Source: Fimbriimonadaceae bacterium (GTDB lineage: Bacteria; Armatimonadota; Fimbriimonadia; Fimbriimonadales; Fimbriimonadaceae). From it: a stretch of DNA of 64,000 nt. Shown here one piece after another: positions 53,675-61,558 of the stretch (position 1 is its first letter; each line of letters opens with the position of its first letter). Location of the stretch: contig JABAQM010000001.1 in the NCBI GenBank assembly GCA_019187105.1, positions 3,240,853-3,304,852 on the forward strand, given 5' to 3'. A program made the position numbers and the translations under genes. The notes below the pieces were generated by a model, which was not told where the DNA came from, made no database searches, and saw only the letters and a program-made list of their open reading frames with translations.

Positions 53675-54811
53675 ATGCCTATCGTGACCAAGGACGGACC
53701 TGCCGCGAGAAAGAAGAGCAATACGACGAACGGGAAGGTGCAATTTCCTTCAACCTTGCTATCAGCCGAGCAAAAGAAGGAAATGCTCCTTCAACTCTAC
53801 TTGGCGAGATACTTTGACGTCCGGCTGATCAAGGAAAAGAAGAAGGGGCGCCTAACCGGCACCCTGTACTCGTCCCACAACCAGGAAGCCGTTCTCGTCG
53901 GCTCGCTGTTCGGACTTGAGCCCAACGACTGGATTAGCCCCATCCACCGCGACATGCCTGCGTTCTTTATGAAGGACCTCCGTGCCGGCTGGCGCAATCC
54001 AAACCGCATGGGTATGTCGATCGAGGAGGTCTGTGCGCAGGTCTGGTGCAAGGTCGATTCTCCGGGCCGTGCTCGCGACAACTGGTCCCACCTGGGCAGC
54101 AAGTCCAAGCGTATCATTCACTCGACGTCGATGCTGGCAGGAACCATTCCGGTTGCGGCCGGCGCGGTTTTGGCCGACCGCCTGAACGGAAGCAACACCG
54201 TCGTTCTGACTTACAACGGCGAAGGATCGACCGCCCAAGGCGTGTTTCATGAGGCGATCAACTTCGCCGCCGTCCACAAGCTTCCCGTCGTGACCATCAT
54301 CGAGAACAACCAATGGGCCTATGGCACACCGGCCGAGCTCGAATATTCGCTTACCGATTTTGCTCGCCGAGCTGACGGTTACGGCATCCCCGGCCTCATC
54401 GCCGACGGACAGGACGTTTTCGACGTTTACGACAAAGTCATGCAGGCGATTTCTCACGGTCGTGCCGGCAACGGGCCGAGCATCGTGGAATGCAAGACCT
54501 TCCGCGCCTATGGGCATGGAGATCATGATGACGACCGAGCGGTCAAATACCGACCGAAGCAGGAAGTCGACGAGGGTCGAAGCCGCGACCCGATCGCAGT
54601 CGCGAAGGCGAGGCTTCTCGAAGAAGGCATCATCACCAAGGCCGAAGCCGATGCGTATCCGGCCGAAGGCAAGGGCGCCGGCCAGCTCACCGACGAGGAC
54701 TTTCCTCCTGAAGTGGTCGAGTACCTAAAGCAAGGCGTGGAATTCGCTGTCAAATCGGCCGCACCACCGGCGGAAGAAGGCGCGATGTGGGTCTTCCGGG
54801 AGGAGGCATGA
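53675..54811 (+). CDS. pdhA: Pyruvate dehydrogenase E1 component, alpha subunit
   Basis: 378 aa. TPP-dependent decarboxylation of pyruvate for acetyl-CoA. The thiamine motif region reads NGEGSTAQGVFHEAINFAA and ENNQWAYGTP (GEG in place of the usual GDG). N-terminal helices and the HRDMPAFFMKDL segment fit E1-alpha. TAAAAT at 53645-53650 may serve as promoter with a ~24-base leader. The stop overlaps pdhB. E2 and E3 genes are outside the window. Branched-chain 2-oxoacid E1 is the main alternative. Confidence 0.92.
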   Translation: MPIVTKDGPAARKKSNTTNGKVQFPSTLLSAEQKKEMLLQLYLARYFDVRLIKEKKKGRLTGTLYSSHNQEAVLVGSLFGLEPNDWISPIHRDMPAFFMKDLRAGWRNPNRMGMSIEEVCAQVWCKVDSPGRARDNWSHLGSKSKRIIHSTSMLAGTIPVAAGAVLADRLNGSNTVVLTYNGEGSTAQGVFHEAINFAAVHKLPVVTIIENNQWAYGTPAELEYSLTDFARRADGYGIPGLIADGQDVFDVYDKVMQAISHGRAGNGPSIVECKTFRAYGHGDHDDDRAVKYRPKQEVDEGRSRDPIAVAKARLLEEGIITKAEADAYPAEGKGAGQLTDEDFPPEVVEYLKQGVEFAVKSAAPPAEEGAMWVFREEA

Positions 54812-55818
54812 GCGCTCCTCTCGCTGAGACAAAGGTCAAAAAGGACTATTTGACTGCTATCCGCGAAGCTCTCGACGAGGAGATGGCTCGGAATCGCGAC
54901 ATGCTCTGCATCGGCGAGGATATCGGCCTCCTGGGCGGAGCCTTCGGCGTCACGGACGGGCTCCTCGAAAAATACGGCAGGGACCGGGTCTACGACGCCC
55001 CGATCAGCGAATCGGCAATCGTGGGCGTTTCTGTCGGTCTCGCCCTGAACGGCAAGACCGTCATGGCGGAAATGCAGTTCATCGACTTCATTTCGTGCGG
55101 ATTCGACCAGATCGTCAACAACATGGCGACCTACCACTACCGGACCGCCGGTGAAGTTTCGATGCCGGTCGTGATTCGCGGACCGGCGGGCGCTTACGGC
55201 GGCGGTGCGCTCTACCACAGCCAAATGAACGAGGCGTGGTTCTGCCATTCGCCCGGGCTCAAGGTCGTCTGTCCGAGCACGCCTTACGACGCGAAGGGCC
55301 TCATGAAGGCGGCGCTGCGCGATCCCAATCCTGTCCTGTTCTTCGAAGTGAAACAGCTTTATCGGCGACGCGACCTCGAACAAGAGTTACCGACGGAGGA
55401 CTATATTGTCGAGATCGGCAGGGCGCGAACGGCGAGAGAGGGCAGCGACATCTCCCTGATCACCTACGGCCAGAACGTCTATCACTGTCTTGCCGCCGCT
55501 GACAACCTCGCCAATGAGGGCTTCTCGGCAGAAGTTATCGACCTGAGATCACTGGTACCGGTGGATGAGGAGGCGGTCGTTGCCTCGGTGAAGAAGACGA
55601 ATCGGGTTCTCGTCGTCAACGAAGCGCCGAAGACCTGCGGATATGCAGGAGAGCTCGTCGCTCGAATCAGCGAACTCGCGTTCGAGCACCTGGATGCACC
55701 GGCGATGCGAGTCACACGAATGGACACGCCGGTTCCCTGGGCCAAGAGCCTTGAGCTCCACGTACTTCCGTCCGTGGAGCAGATTACGGAAACCGCGCTT
55801 CGAATTTGTCGATTCTAA
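54808..55818 (+). CDS. pdhB: Pyruvate dehydrogenase E1 component, beta subunit
   Basis: 336 aa from ATG 54808, preceded by GGAGG; the ATG overlaps the pdhA TGA by 4 bp. It binds TPP with the alpha subunit. Family motifs are GEDIGLLGGAFGVTDGL, ISESAIVGVSVGLAL, EMQFIDFISCGFDQIVN, HSQMNEAWFCHSPGLKVVCPSTPYDAKGLM and the C-terminal transketolase domain (DLRSLVPVDEEAV, VNEAPKTCGY). Overlaps convergent dodecin by 4 bp. Confidence 0.95.
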   Translation: MSAPLAETKVKKDYLTAIREALDEEMARNRDMLCIGEDIGLLGGAFGVTDGLLEKYGRDRVYDAPISESAIVGVSVGLALNGKTVMAEMQFIDFISCGFDQIVNNMATYHYRTAGEVSMPVVIRGPAGAYGGGALYHSQMNEAWFCHSPGLKVVCPSTPYDAKGLMKAALRDPNPVLFFEVKQLYRRRDLEQELPTEDYIVEIGRARTAREGSDISLITYGQNVYHCLAAADNLANEGFSAEVIDLRSLVPVDEEAVVASVKKTNRVLVVNEAPKTCGYAGELVARISELAFEHLDAPAMRVTRMDTPVPWAKSLELHVLPSVEQITETALRICRF

Positions 55819-56030
55819 GCCTGTAGCGTGTCGGTCAGGACGAAGGTCACTTTCATCATCACGCGATAGCCCGTGGTTTTGCCTTCCGAGATCAAGACCT
55901 TTTGGTCCTTGATCCATGCGCCTTCCACATGGTCAACGGTCTCCGTCACTCTCAGGATGCCTTGCTCGACGGCGTCTTGGAAGCTGGTGGCGGATTCTGA
56001 GGTTACTTCGATCACTTTTGCGACAGACAT
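55815..56030 (-). CDS. Dodecin family flavin-binding protein
   Basis: 71 aa from ATG 56030. It matches the dodecin pattern: VAKVIEVTSES, then SFQDAVEQGILRVTETVDHVEGAWI, and a C-terminal beta strand. Dodecins form hollow 12-mers that store riboflavin or FMN. The frame is open to 56117 but the extension does not look like protein. TATCCT six bases upstream marks a probable leaderless start. Confidence 0.9.
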   Translation of the reverse strand: MSVAKVIEVTSESATSFQDAVEQGILRVTETVDHVEGAWIKDQKVLISEGKTTGYRVMMKVTFVLTDTLQA

Positions 56031-56036
56031 GCCCTT

Positions 56037-56042
56037 AGGATA
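56037..56042 (-). promoter_or_regulatory. Leaderless-type -10 box of dodecin
   Basis: TATCCT on the minus strand ends six bases (AAGGGC) before the ATG at 56030. The expected transcription start coincides with the start codon. Confidence 0.5.
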
Positions 56043-56097
56043 GGGCAGGAACCAGAGGTGTTCCGGACTATGCAAGAAATGTCGCGTTATGACTTCT

Positions 56098-56126
56098 CCC
56101 TCACCCGCTTTTGCCACGGGTGAGGG
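56098..56126. terminator. Hairpin terminator between dodecin and DinB genes
   Basis: A 10-bp perfect stem CCCTCACCCG/CGGGTGAGGG with a nine-base loop. On the plus strand CATTTTGTG follows; on the minus strand it lies 22 bases after the DinB stop. It can end DinB transcripts and plus-strand read-through from pdhB. Confidence 0.7.
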
Positions 56127-56147
56127 GCATTTTGTGTATGGTCCCGG

Positions 56148-56621
56148 CTAGGCGATTGAAGCGACTTCAGTGGCGAGAATTTCCGTTACTTGCCCGATTC
56201 GCTCAAGATCGTGCGCCATGACGAGGACAAGATAGTCCTCGACGGACAGGTTGCCGCGGCCGGACAACGTGAACGACTTCTTGAAGTCCTCCTCTTTAAG
56301 CTCCTCGAGGAACTCCATGGTCGTGCTCCGGCGGGACTCGTAGACCTCTGCCTCGTGAAAAACATTCTTGTCGCCGTAATGGTGGTCGCGGGCTCGTTCA
56401 GTCGGGTCGTACCAAGGGATCTCTGACCCGGGTTTGTTGACGGCCATGCGCAATCGATCGAGGACGACTTGCTCGGTATCGGCTAGGAGGGCGATCACCT
56501 CTCGCGGGGTGAAGGATTCGGAATGAAGTCGGTCGTCAAGTCGGTCATTCGGCAGGACTCGGACAAGTCGTTCCACGATCTTTGGCGCGGCTGCCAATGC
56601 TTGAAAGCGTTGATCCCTCAT
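56148..56621 (-). CDS. DinB-superfamily protein
   Basis: 157 aa, all helical, a four-helix bundle with metal-binding His residues (RARDHHYGDKN and a C-terminal MAHDLERIGQV). The family holds thiol transferases (bacillithiol/mycothiol S-transferases) and others of unknown role. No DNA-polymerase IV similarity is implied. TAAAGT lies eight bases before the ATG, giving a very short leader. Confidence 0.82.
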   Translation of the reverse strand: MRDQRFQALAAAPKIVERLVRVLPNDRLDDRLHSESFTPREVIALLADTEQVVLDRLRMAVNKPGSEIPWYDPTERARDHHYGDKNVFHEAEVYESRRSTTMEFLEELKEEDFKKSFTLSGRGNLSVEDYLVLVMAHDLERIGQVTEILATEVASIA

Positions 56622-56695
56622 ACACCTGAACTTTACATCGCGTTTACATCCCGGAATAAGAGTTCTGGCAAAAATCTCTGAAAAATGGGACGAGG

Positions 56696-56701
56696 TACAG
56701 T
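56696..56701 (+). promoter_or_regulatory. Leaderless-type -10 box of the glycosyltransferase gene
   Basis: TACAGT ends six bases (CTGCCC) before the GTG start at 56708; no ribosome site is present. Confidence 0.45.
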
Positions 56702-56707
56702 CTGCCC

Positions 56708-57709
56708 GTGCCGCGGGTCACCTTTGTAACGAGCTTGCATGGTGGCTTGGTTTGGGCCGGGCTGGAGGAACAGGCTTTTCGGACAGCAGATGCCTTGAGC
56801 CGCCGAGGATGGGACGTGGAGTTTCTCACGCCCGTCACGCGAAGTTTGGGCGACATCGTCCACTTCTTCGGAACCTATGAAGGCACGTGGGAGGTTGCCA
56901 AAGAGTGCCTTCGTCGGCGCGTGCCTTACGTGTGTTCTCCGGTTTTCCTGCCCGATGAAGCCGGCATAGCCCTTAAGTTAAAGGCACAGCGTAAGCGATG
57001 GACCGACCAGACCTCATATCGGGGCAATCGCCGACTATTTCAGCGAGCCAGGCGCCTGATTGTCCTCACGGCCAAGGAGCAACAGAACCTGACGGATTAC
57101 TTTGGGAAGCTGCCGTCCGCCACGACCATCCCCAATGGCGTTGAACTTGCGTGGCCGGATGCGGATCCTGATCGATTTCGCCAGGAGTTTCAGATAGAAA
57201 GCCCCTTCGTGCTGTGCGTTGGGAGAGTGTGCAAACGCAAAAACCAGGCGGTCATTCTGGAGGCCATGGCGGGAAGTACGGTCCCGGTCGTTCTGGTTGG
57301 GCCTCACGATGGCGATTATGTGGACGCTTGCAGGCGCTTTGCCAAACCGGTCGATAGGATTGTCGGGTCCATCGCTCATGATGATCCATTGCTGGGCTCG
57401 GCCTACTTGGCTTGCCACGTCTTCTGCCTCCCATCCAGGTCCGAAGTCTTAAGCTTGGCAGCCCTTGAGGCGGCGGCATGTGGTGCGCATGTGGTTCTGA
57501 GCAATACCTGGGGTGGGGAAGAGCATTTTGGCTCCAGCGCATTTTTTGTTGATCCGAACTCGGCAGCGCTCAAGCAGGCCATTATGGCCGCCATGGCTCT
57601 ACCTCGCCGCAGCACTGAGGAAGCCGCCGAGTTTGCGGCCAGATTCACGTGGGGGTCGGTAGCAGAAGCGGTGGAGAACGTTTATCGCGAGGTACTTTCT
57701 GCCGGATGA
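56708..57709 (+). CDS. Glycosyltransferase, GT-B fold (GT4 family)
   Basis: 333 aa from GTG. The N-terminal domain ends with an inter-domain helix after ATTIPNGVEL; the C-terminal donor-binding domain has FVLCVGRVCKRKNQAVILEAM, then FCLPSRSEVLSLAALEAAACG with the conserved Glu of GT4 enzymes, and FVDPNSAALKQAI. No membrane segment. Its gene couples to an FkbM methyltransferase (4-bp overlap), which points to modified-glycan synthesis, but no other sugar genes are nearby. Confidence 0.92.
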   Translation: MPRVTFVTSLHGGLVWAGLEEQAFRTADALSRRGWDVEFLTPVTRSLGDIVHFFGTYEGTWEVAKECLRRRVPYVCSPVFLPDEAGIALKLKAQRKRWTDQTSYRGNRRLFQRARRLIVLTAKEQQNLTDYFGKLPSATTIPNGVELAWPDADPDRFRQEFQIESPFVLCVGRVCKRKNQAVILEAMAGSTVPVVLVGPHDGDYVDACRRFAKPVDRIVGSIAHDDPLLGSAYLACHVFCLPSRSEVLSLAALEAAACGAHVVLSNTWGGEEHFGSSAFFVDPNSAALKQAIMAAMALPRRSTEEAAEFAARFTWGSVAEAVENVYREVLSAG

Positions 57710-58608
57710 TTTGGGAATTCGAGGACTGCGCGCGAATCCTTGAGGAGATGCGACCCCGAATCGGCCGCCACGATTGGGCGATCAACCTCTCGCGATGGAG
57801 CCTGGGAAAGGGACGCCGAGCGCAGAAGCGGACCGAAAGCCTCATCAAGCGGGTGTTCAACCCGGCAAAGCCGCTGTTCGTCTTCGAAGTGTCCGGCTTG
57901 AAGGTCTTGGGTGACCGGCGCGACCGGTATGCCCGTGGCATCGCGGTCGAGCCGGATTACGAAGAGGCGTCGGTGGCTTCGATCTTGGAGAGTGTTGCTG
58001 CGGTACCTGGCGCCGTTCTGGATGTCGGGGCAAACATGGGCGTCCTCATGACCCTCTTGGCCAGCCGCACCAAGGAGCGAGTGATTTCCGTCGAGCCTGA
58101 CCCCGAAACGGCGCGGCGGGCAGCATGCGCGGTAGCGCTCAATGGACTCCGGAACGTGACCGTTGTCAATGCCGCGATTGGCGATCACGTTGGCGAGGCC
58201 GTCTTCTTTACCGCCCCTGGCAGCAGCGACGCGGCATCCCTGAGCGGCAAGACCGTCGACAGCCCGGTCCTGAAGGAAGTCAGAGTGCCTCTGGTCACGA
58301 TCGACAGCTTAGTCGAGCAGTGCGGGCTTGAGAAAGTCAGCTTTCTTAAGATCGACGTTGAGGGGTATGAACCGCAGGCGATTGCCGGGGCAGAGCAGAC
58401 GGTGCTCCGCCACCATCCAGAGTTGTTTTTCGAATACCACTGGGAGATAGCGCCAAAGCTGGGATGGAAGGCGGAGGACATCACCGCCAAGCTGGACCAG
58501 TGGGGTTCTTACCGCTACTTTGTGCTTCACGAGACCGATCCGGTGCGGGACTTTCCGCCGACGCCGGAGATGGGATTGAGCGTCAACGTCTGGTGCCGCC
58601 GCGGTTAG
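57706..58608 (+). CDS. FkbM-family methyltransferase
   Basis: 300 aa from ATG 57706 that overlaps the glycosyltransferase stop; an earlier in-frame start is inside that gene. SAM motif I is VLDVGANMGVLMTLLA (~126-141), with SVEPDPETARRA and the family C-terminal block FLKIDVEGYEPQAIAGAE. These enzymes O-methylate sugars or polyketides; the partner suggests a sugar substrate. Convergent with the fucosidase (4-bp overlap). Confidence 0.93.
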   Translation: MIWEFEDCARILEEMRPRIGRHDWAINLSRWSLGKGRRAQKRTESLIKRVFNPAKPLFVFEVSGLKVLGDRRDRYARGIAVEPDYEEASVASILESVAAVPGAVLDVGANMGVLMTLLASRTKERVISVEPDPETARRAACAVALNGLRNVTVVNAAIGDHVGEAVFFTAPGSSDAASLSGKTVDSPVLKEVRVPLVTIDSLVEQCGLEKVSFLKIDVEGYEPQAIAGAEQTVLRHHPELFFEYHWEIAPKLGWKAEDITAKLDQWGSYRYFVLHETDPVRDFPPTPEMGLSVNVWCRRG

Positions 58609-59861
58609 GTCCGACCTGCGCCCTCGTATAGGTCGATCGGCTCCGCGAGATCCAGACGGATGACCGTGATGTCGGGGTCTTGACCTTCAACTGGGACGTC
58701 GATCCACAGCACGCCGGGCACTTCCGACCATCCTGCGCCGCCGTTTCGGTACGTGTGAACCTCCTGTCCAGTGGACACCAGGGAGGCTCGGTTCACCTCC
58801 GTTCGTAGCCCACGGACGCAAGTCTGCTCACGAATCCCGTCGAGGCAGAATAGGAACAGCGTGCGGCCGTCTTTCGACAGCGTTGTGGGCCCGTGGAAGT
58901 GACCGTGGGGGATGCCGCGCCGGGTGCCGTAGATGGCCGCAGCGTTGCGATGGATCCACGCCCCCAGTCGCTCGAGCAGCCCAATCTGAATCTCGGGGAT
59001 GACGCCGTCGGCCATCGGGGTGATGTCAAGGAGGAGGTTGCCCCCCAGGCCGATCGTCTCCGCGAACAGCCGAAGCAGCATCCGCCCGGACTTGTAGTTC
59101 GTATCGGATGGCCGCCAGCCCCAATTGTCATTGATGGTCATGCAGAACTCCCAGGGGCCATCGGGCGGGTTGATCGGAAGGCCCTGCTCAGGTGTGGCAT
59201 AGTCGCCGTAGCCGACGAGGCGAGAGTTCAGCACGGCGTTGGGCTGCCACTCTTCCAGTTGATTGCGGAGTTCCTTCATGCGCCAGGTTTGGGCATCCCG
59301 TTCCCAGTCGCCGTCGAACCACAGGAGATCGACGTCTCCGAACTGGGTGCAAAGCTCGTGCAGCTGGGCGCGATGGAACGCCAGGAACCTCTCCCATTTG
59401 GCGAGATCGCTGGGGGGCATGCAATGGGCGAAACGGCTGGCGTTCGGATCGTCGCTGGCAATTGAAGCATAGTCGGGGTGAGACCAGTCGAGGTGGCTGA
59501 AGTAGAAGCCGAGCTTGAGCCCTGCGTTGCGAATGCTCTCGGCGTAAGGAGCGATCAAATCGCGGCCCGCAGGTGTCTGTTTGACGACGCTCAGGTCATT
59601 GGCCTGGGTATCCCAGAGCGCAATTCCGTCGTGGTGCTTGGTCGTCAGGACGGCATACCGTGCTCCTGCGCGTCGAAACAGATTGGCCCACGATTCCGGA
59701 TCGTATTTTGCAGCGGTGAAGCCGTGGCGCTGATTCATGTACGTGTCGTAGTCGACATCGCCGTTGAAAAACGCCCAGGATTCGGTGGTGCCGTCCACCG
59801 CATAAATGCCCCAATGGATGAAGATTCCCAGCTTGGCGTCGAGAAACCAGTCCTGCATCAT
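58605..59861 (-). CDS. Alpha-L-fucosidase (GH29)
   Basis: 418 aa. The N-terminus matches GH29 well: DWFLDAKLGIFIHWGIYAV, then DPESWANLFRRAGARYAVLTTKHHDG. The catalytic nucleophile Asp is in VDLLWFDGDW (~210). It retains the TIM barrel and a C-terminal beta domain. No signal peptide, so it may act in the cytoplasm on imported fucosides. Start is one of two adjacent ATGs. It stands alone; transport or other fucose genes are not visible. Confidence 0.94.
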   Translation of the reverse strand: MMQDWFLDAKLGIFIHWGIYAVDGTTESWAFFNGDVDYDTYMNQRHGFTAAKYDPESWANLFRRAGARYAVLTTKHHDGIALWDTQANDLSVVKQTPAGRDLIAPYAESIRNAGLKLGFYFSHLDWSHPDYASIASDDPNASRFAHCMPPSDLAKWERFLAFHRAQLHELCTQFGDVDLLWFDGDWERDAQTWRMKELRNQLEEWQPNAVLNSRLVGYGDYATPEQGLPINPPDGPWEFCMTINDNWGWRPSDTNYKSGRMLLRLFAETIGLGGNLLLDITPMADGVIPEIQIGLLERLGAWIHRNAAAIYGTRRGIPHGHFHGPTTLSKDGRTLFLFCLDGIREQTCVRGLRTEVNRASLVSTGQEVHTYRNGGAGWSEVPGVLWIDVPVEGQDPDITVIRLDLAEPIDLYEGAGRT

Positions 59862-60064
59862 GAAGCGGCTGGTTTACGCCGGGCTCGGGTCGCCAAGGAA
59901 ATCGCAATTGCGATGGCCGATGACGCCTTCGACGCATGACTGTTGGCCCGTAGATGGAACTTGCGCGGAGCTGGGGCTAACTTCGGCGCTTCTTCCCAGA
60001 TTTAAGTTAGAACCTGCATGAACCGGGCGGCGACATATGAGAACCGTCGGTATGATGCTTTTCG

Positions 60065-60430
60065 ATGCTGGCGTTCATGAATGACAAACAGGGGCAACGA
60101 ACGACGGTTTTCCTTTGCGACGTGTGTCATTGTCCGATCACCGATCTGCGCGAAGCGATCGTCGTCCACAAGGACGTCCTCGCCTCGATGGATTGCGATG
60201 AGAGGGAGTCGAGAGAACGATGCGCGCGGGAACGGGTGCTGGGGCAAGAGCTGATGATTGTGCACAAAAACACCTGCGACCCGGGACGGCAGGCGCCGTC
60301 TACGGAGGAGCGGGAAATGCACAGAAGCTGGGATGAGCTGCTTAACGCAATCGCCGAAGCGCTGCTTCACACGGGGGCAAGGGTGCCGGAGGAATGGCTG
60401 GAATTCGGGAGGCCCGCCCGAATTCCCTGA
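60065..60430 (+). CDS. Small Cys-containing protein of unknown function
   Basis: 121 aa. Near the N-terminus CDVCHCP (~19-25) gives a CxxCxC metal-binding candidate, and two more Cys (CDERES, ERC) and CDPGR follow. The C-terminal half is an amphipathic helix (SWDELLNAIAEALLHTGARVPEEWLEF). The last codons form a hairpin (GAATTCGGG/CCCGAATTC). TATGAT lies eight bases before the ATG, suggesting a leaderless unit. No family recognised. Confidence 0.6.
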   Translation: MLAFMNDKQGQRTTVFLCDVCHCPITDLREAIVVHKDVLASMDCDERESRERCARERVLGQELMIVHKNTCDPGRQAPSTEEREMHRSWDELLNAIAEALLHTGARVPEEWLEFGRPARIP

Positions 60431-60692
60431 TTCTGGTCCTGGAGGCTGGGCTGTGCCGGGCCGCTATTCGTGGCATGGATCTAGGGGCAGTCGGCGTAGG
60501 CAACTTTAACGTGAGGGCCTTCGCAGGCCCTTCAAACTCGGCGTTTGATGGAGTCAGCCTACTGTAGACCAAAGGGAAGTTAGAGCAGGGGAACATGCAA
60601 CGGGAGTTGGTCAATCTAGTGTTGGCAGACCTGGCCCCTATGCATGCCATCCGACCCGACGATGGCGGCCACCCGCCCGCGCTGACGCTCGC
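60431..60692. other. Intergenic segment with consecutive hairpins
   Basis: No supported gene. Two perfect hairpins lie back to back: AGGGCCT-TCGC-AGGCCCT (60514-60531) and TCAAAC-TCGGC-GTTTGA (60532-60548). The segment lies between the Cys-rich protein gene and the RHS-derived fragments. It may be structured RNA or remnant mobile DNA. Confidence 0.4.
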
Positions 60693-60785
60693 CTAGGGCA
60701 GAGTGGTCGTCAGGGGTTGGTCGGCGAGGTTGTAAGAAAACTCGGTCTCAACTCCTTCTGGATACGAATGGAGATAACTTGAAGG
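60693..60785 (-). pseudogene. RHS-repeat protein fragment
   Basis: A 30-codon open stretch, bounded by stop codons, translates to ...YLHSYPEGVETEF, then SYNLADQPLTTTLP and stop. The YNLADQPL pattern is typical of RHS/YD-repeat cores. It has no start codon and is a relic of an RHS gene, lying downstream of the 60872-61330 gene. Confidence 0.55.
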
Positions 60786-60871
60786 TTAGCTGGCAAACAC
60801 CAACTGATGAAGATGGCAACAAGACTGTCGAACCAATTAGTGCTCATTCATCCACCAAGGAGTCGTTGAAA

Positions 60872-61330
60872 TTACGTATTAGAGAACTCCTCAAGCAAGC
60901 TGCGGATGCGCTCAGTCGCAAGCTTCTTGTCAAGCGTATCCCAATGACTACCATCGCTAGACATACCTTCCTCTAAATACCTCGCCAACTCCTCTGCCTG
61001 GGGGTGCCTTGTAGCTAGCAACCCAGCGACTACAAGCTGAGGGCGCTTTCGTCCACCTCCTACTGCGTCGAGTGCTTCCTTCAATCTCCAACGCACGAAG
61101 TCGGCCTGCGATATCCTGTCGTTTGAGCGCGCGACACCAACAGCAGTTGCAGCTACGAATAACGCCACAGGCACCCCAAGGATCGATAGGAACATTGCTG
61201 TTGAGGCAGATTCCAAGTACTGATGGGCCAGGACAGCAATGGCTAGCGACGTCACCATAAAGGCAAGCGCCATATAGAGCTTGTAATAGGTACTTATGTG
61301 CCTGAAAATTAAAGGTAAGCCCTTCTTCAT
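60872..61330 (-). CDS. Two-helix membrane protein; candidate immunity protein
   Basis: 152 aa from the ATG at 61330, whose ATGA overlaps the TGA of the upstream tail fragment. Two membrane helices (LYMALAFMVTSLAIAVLAHQYL and AMFLSILGVPVALFVAATAVGV) are followed by a cytoplasmic charged domain (SQADFVRWRLKEAL, EELARYLEEGM). No family recognised. Its place right after an RHS-type C-terminal tail, with translational coupling, is typical of immunity genes; the function is inferred. Confidence 0.65.
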   Translation of the reverse strand: MKKGLPLIFRHISTYYKLYMALAFMVTSLAIAVLAHQYLESASTAMFLSILGVPVALFVAATAVGVARSNDRISQADFVRWRLKEALDAVGGGRKRPQLVVAGLLATRHPQAEELARYLEEGMSSDGSHWDTLDKKLATERIRSLLEEFSNT

Positions 61331-61491
61331 GGAAGAAAGATGGGACCTGGATGGACTAAGGCACCCCAAGGGTTTTGGAAGACCTCCTCAGTTGGGACCC
61401 AAACTTCGACAGTTTCGGGGCGGGTGGCGCGAGTTTGGGTGACTGCCGTGACCATCGTAACTCTCTTATCTAGTGCTCCCCTTTTGATCTG
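61327..61491 (-). pseudogene. Orphan C-terminal tail B (RHS-type toxin end candidate)
   Basis: 54 codons with no start of their own: QIKRGALDKRV... VFQNPWGALVHPGPIFLP then stop, open upstream into the RAYT antisense strand through the REP. The stop overlaps the start of the 152-aa gene by 4 bp. It is unrelated to tail A (63124-63288), although the two have exactly the same length. It resembles the end of a polymorphic-toxin C-terminus but no toxin family is recognised. Confidence 0.45.
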
Positions 61492-61536
61492 GGTGGCCCG
61501 GGTTCGCGCAGCTAACCCGGGTGCCGCAGGCATTCC
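61491..61536 (+). repeat. Left REP-type inverted repeat of RAYT copy 1
   Basis: 46 bp, inverted relative to 62123-62168 with two mismatches. It folds into a hairpin (CCCGGGTT/AACCCGGG), as REP elements mobilised by RAYT transposases do. Confidence 0.9.
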
Positions 61537-61558
61537 GGCTTCCATCATACAATAGGAT

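Noticed and set aside
60342..60650. 102-aa minus-strand frame
   Set aside because: Arg/Pro/Ala/Ser-rich, no ribosome site, overlaps the better-supported plus-strand Cys protein and a hairpin cluster.
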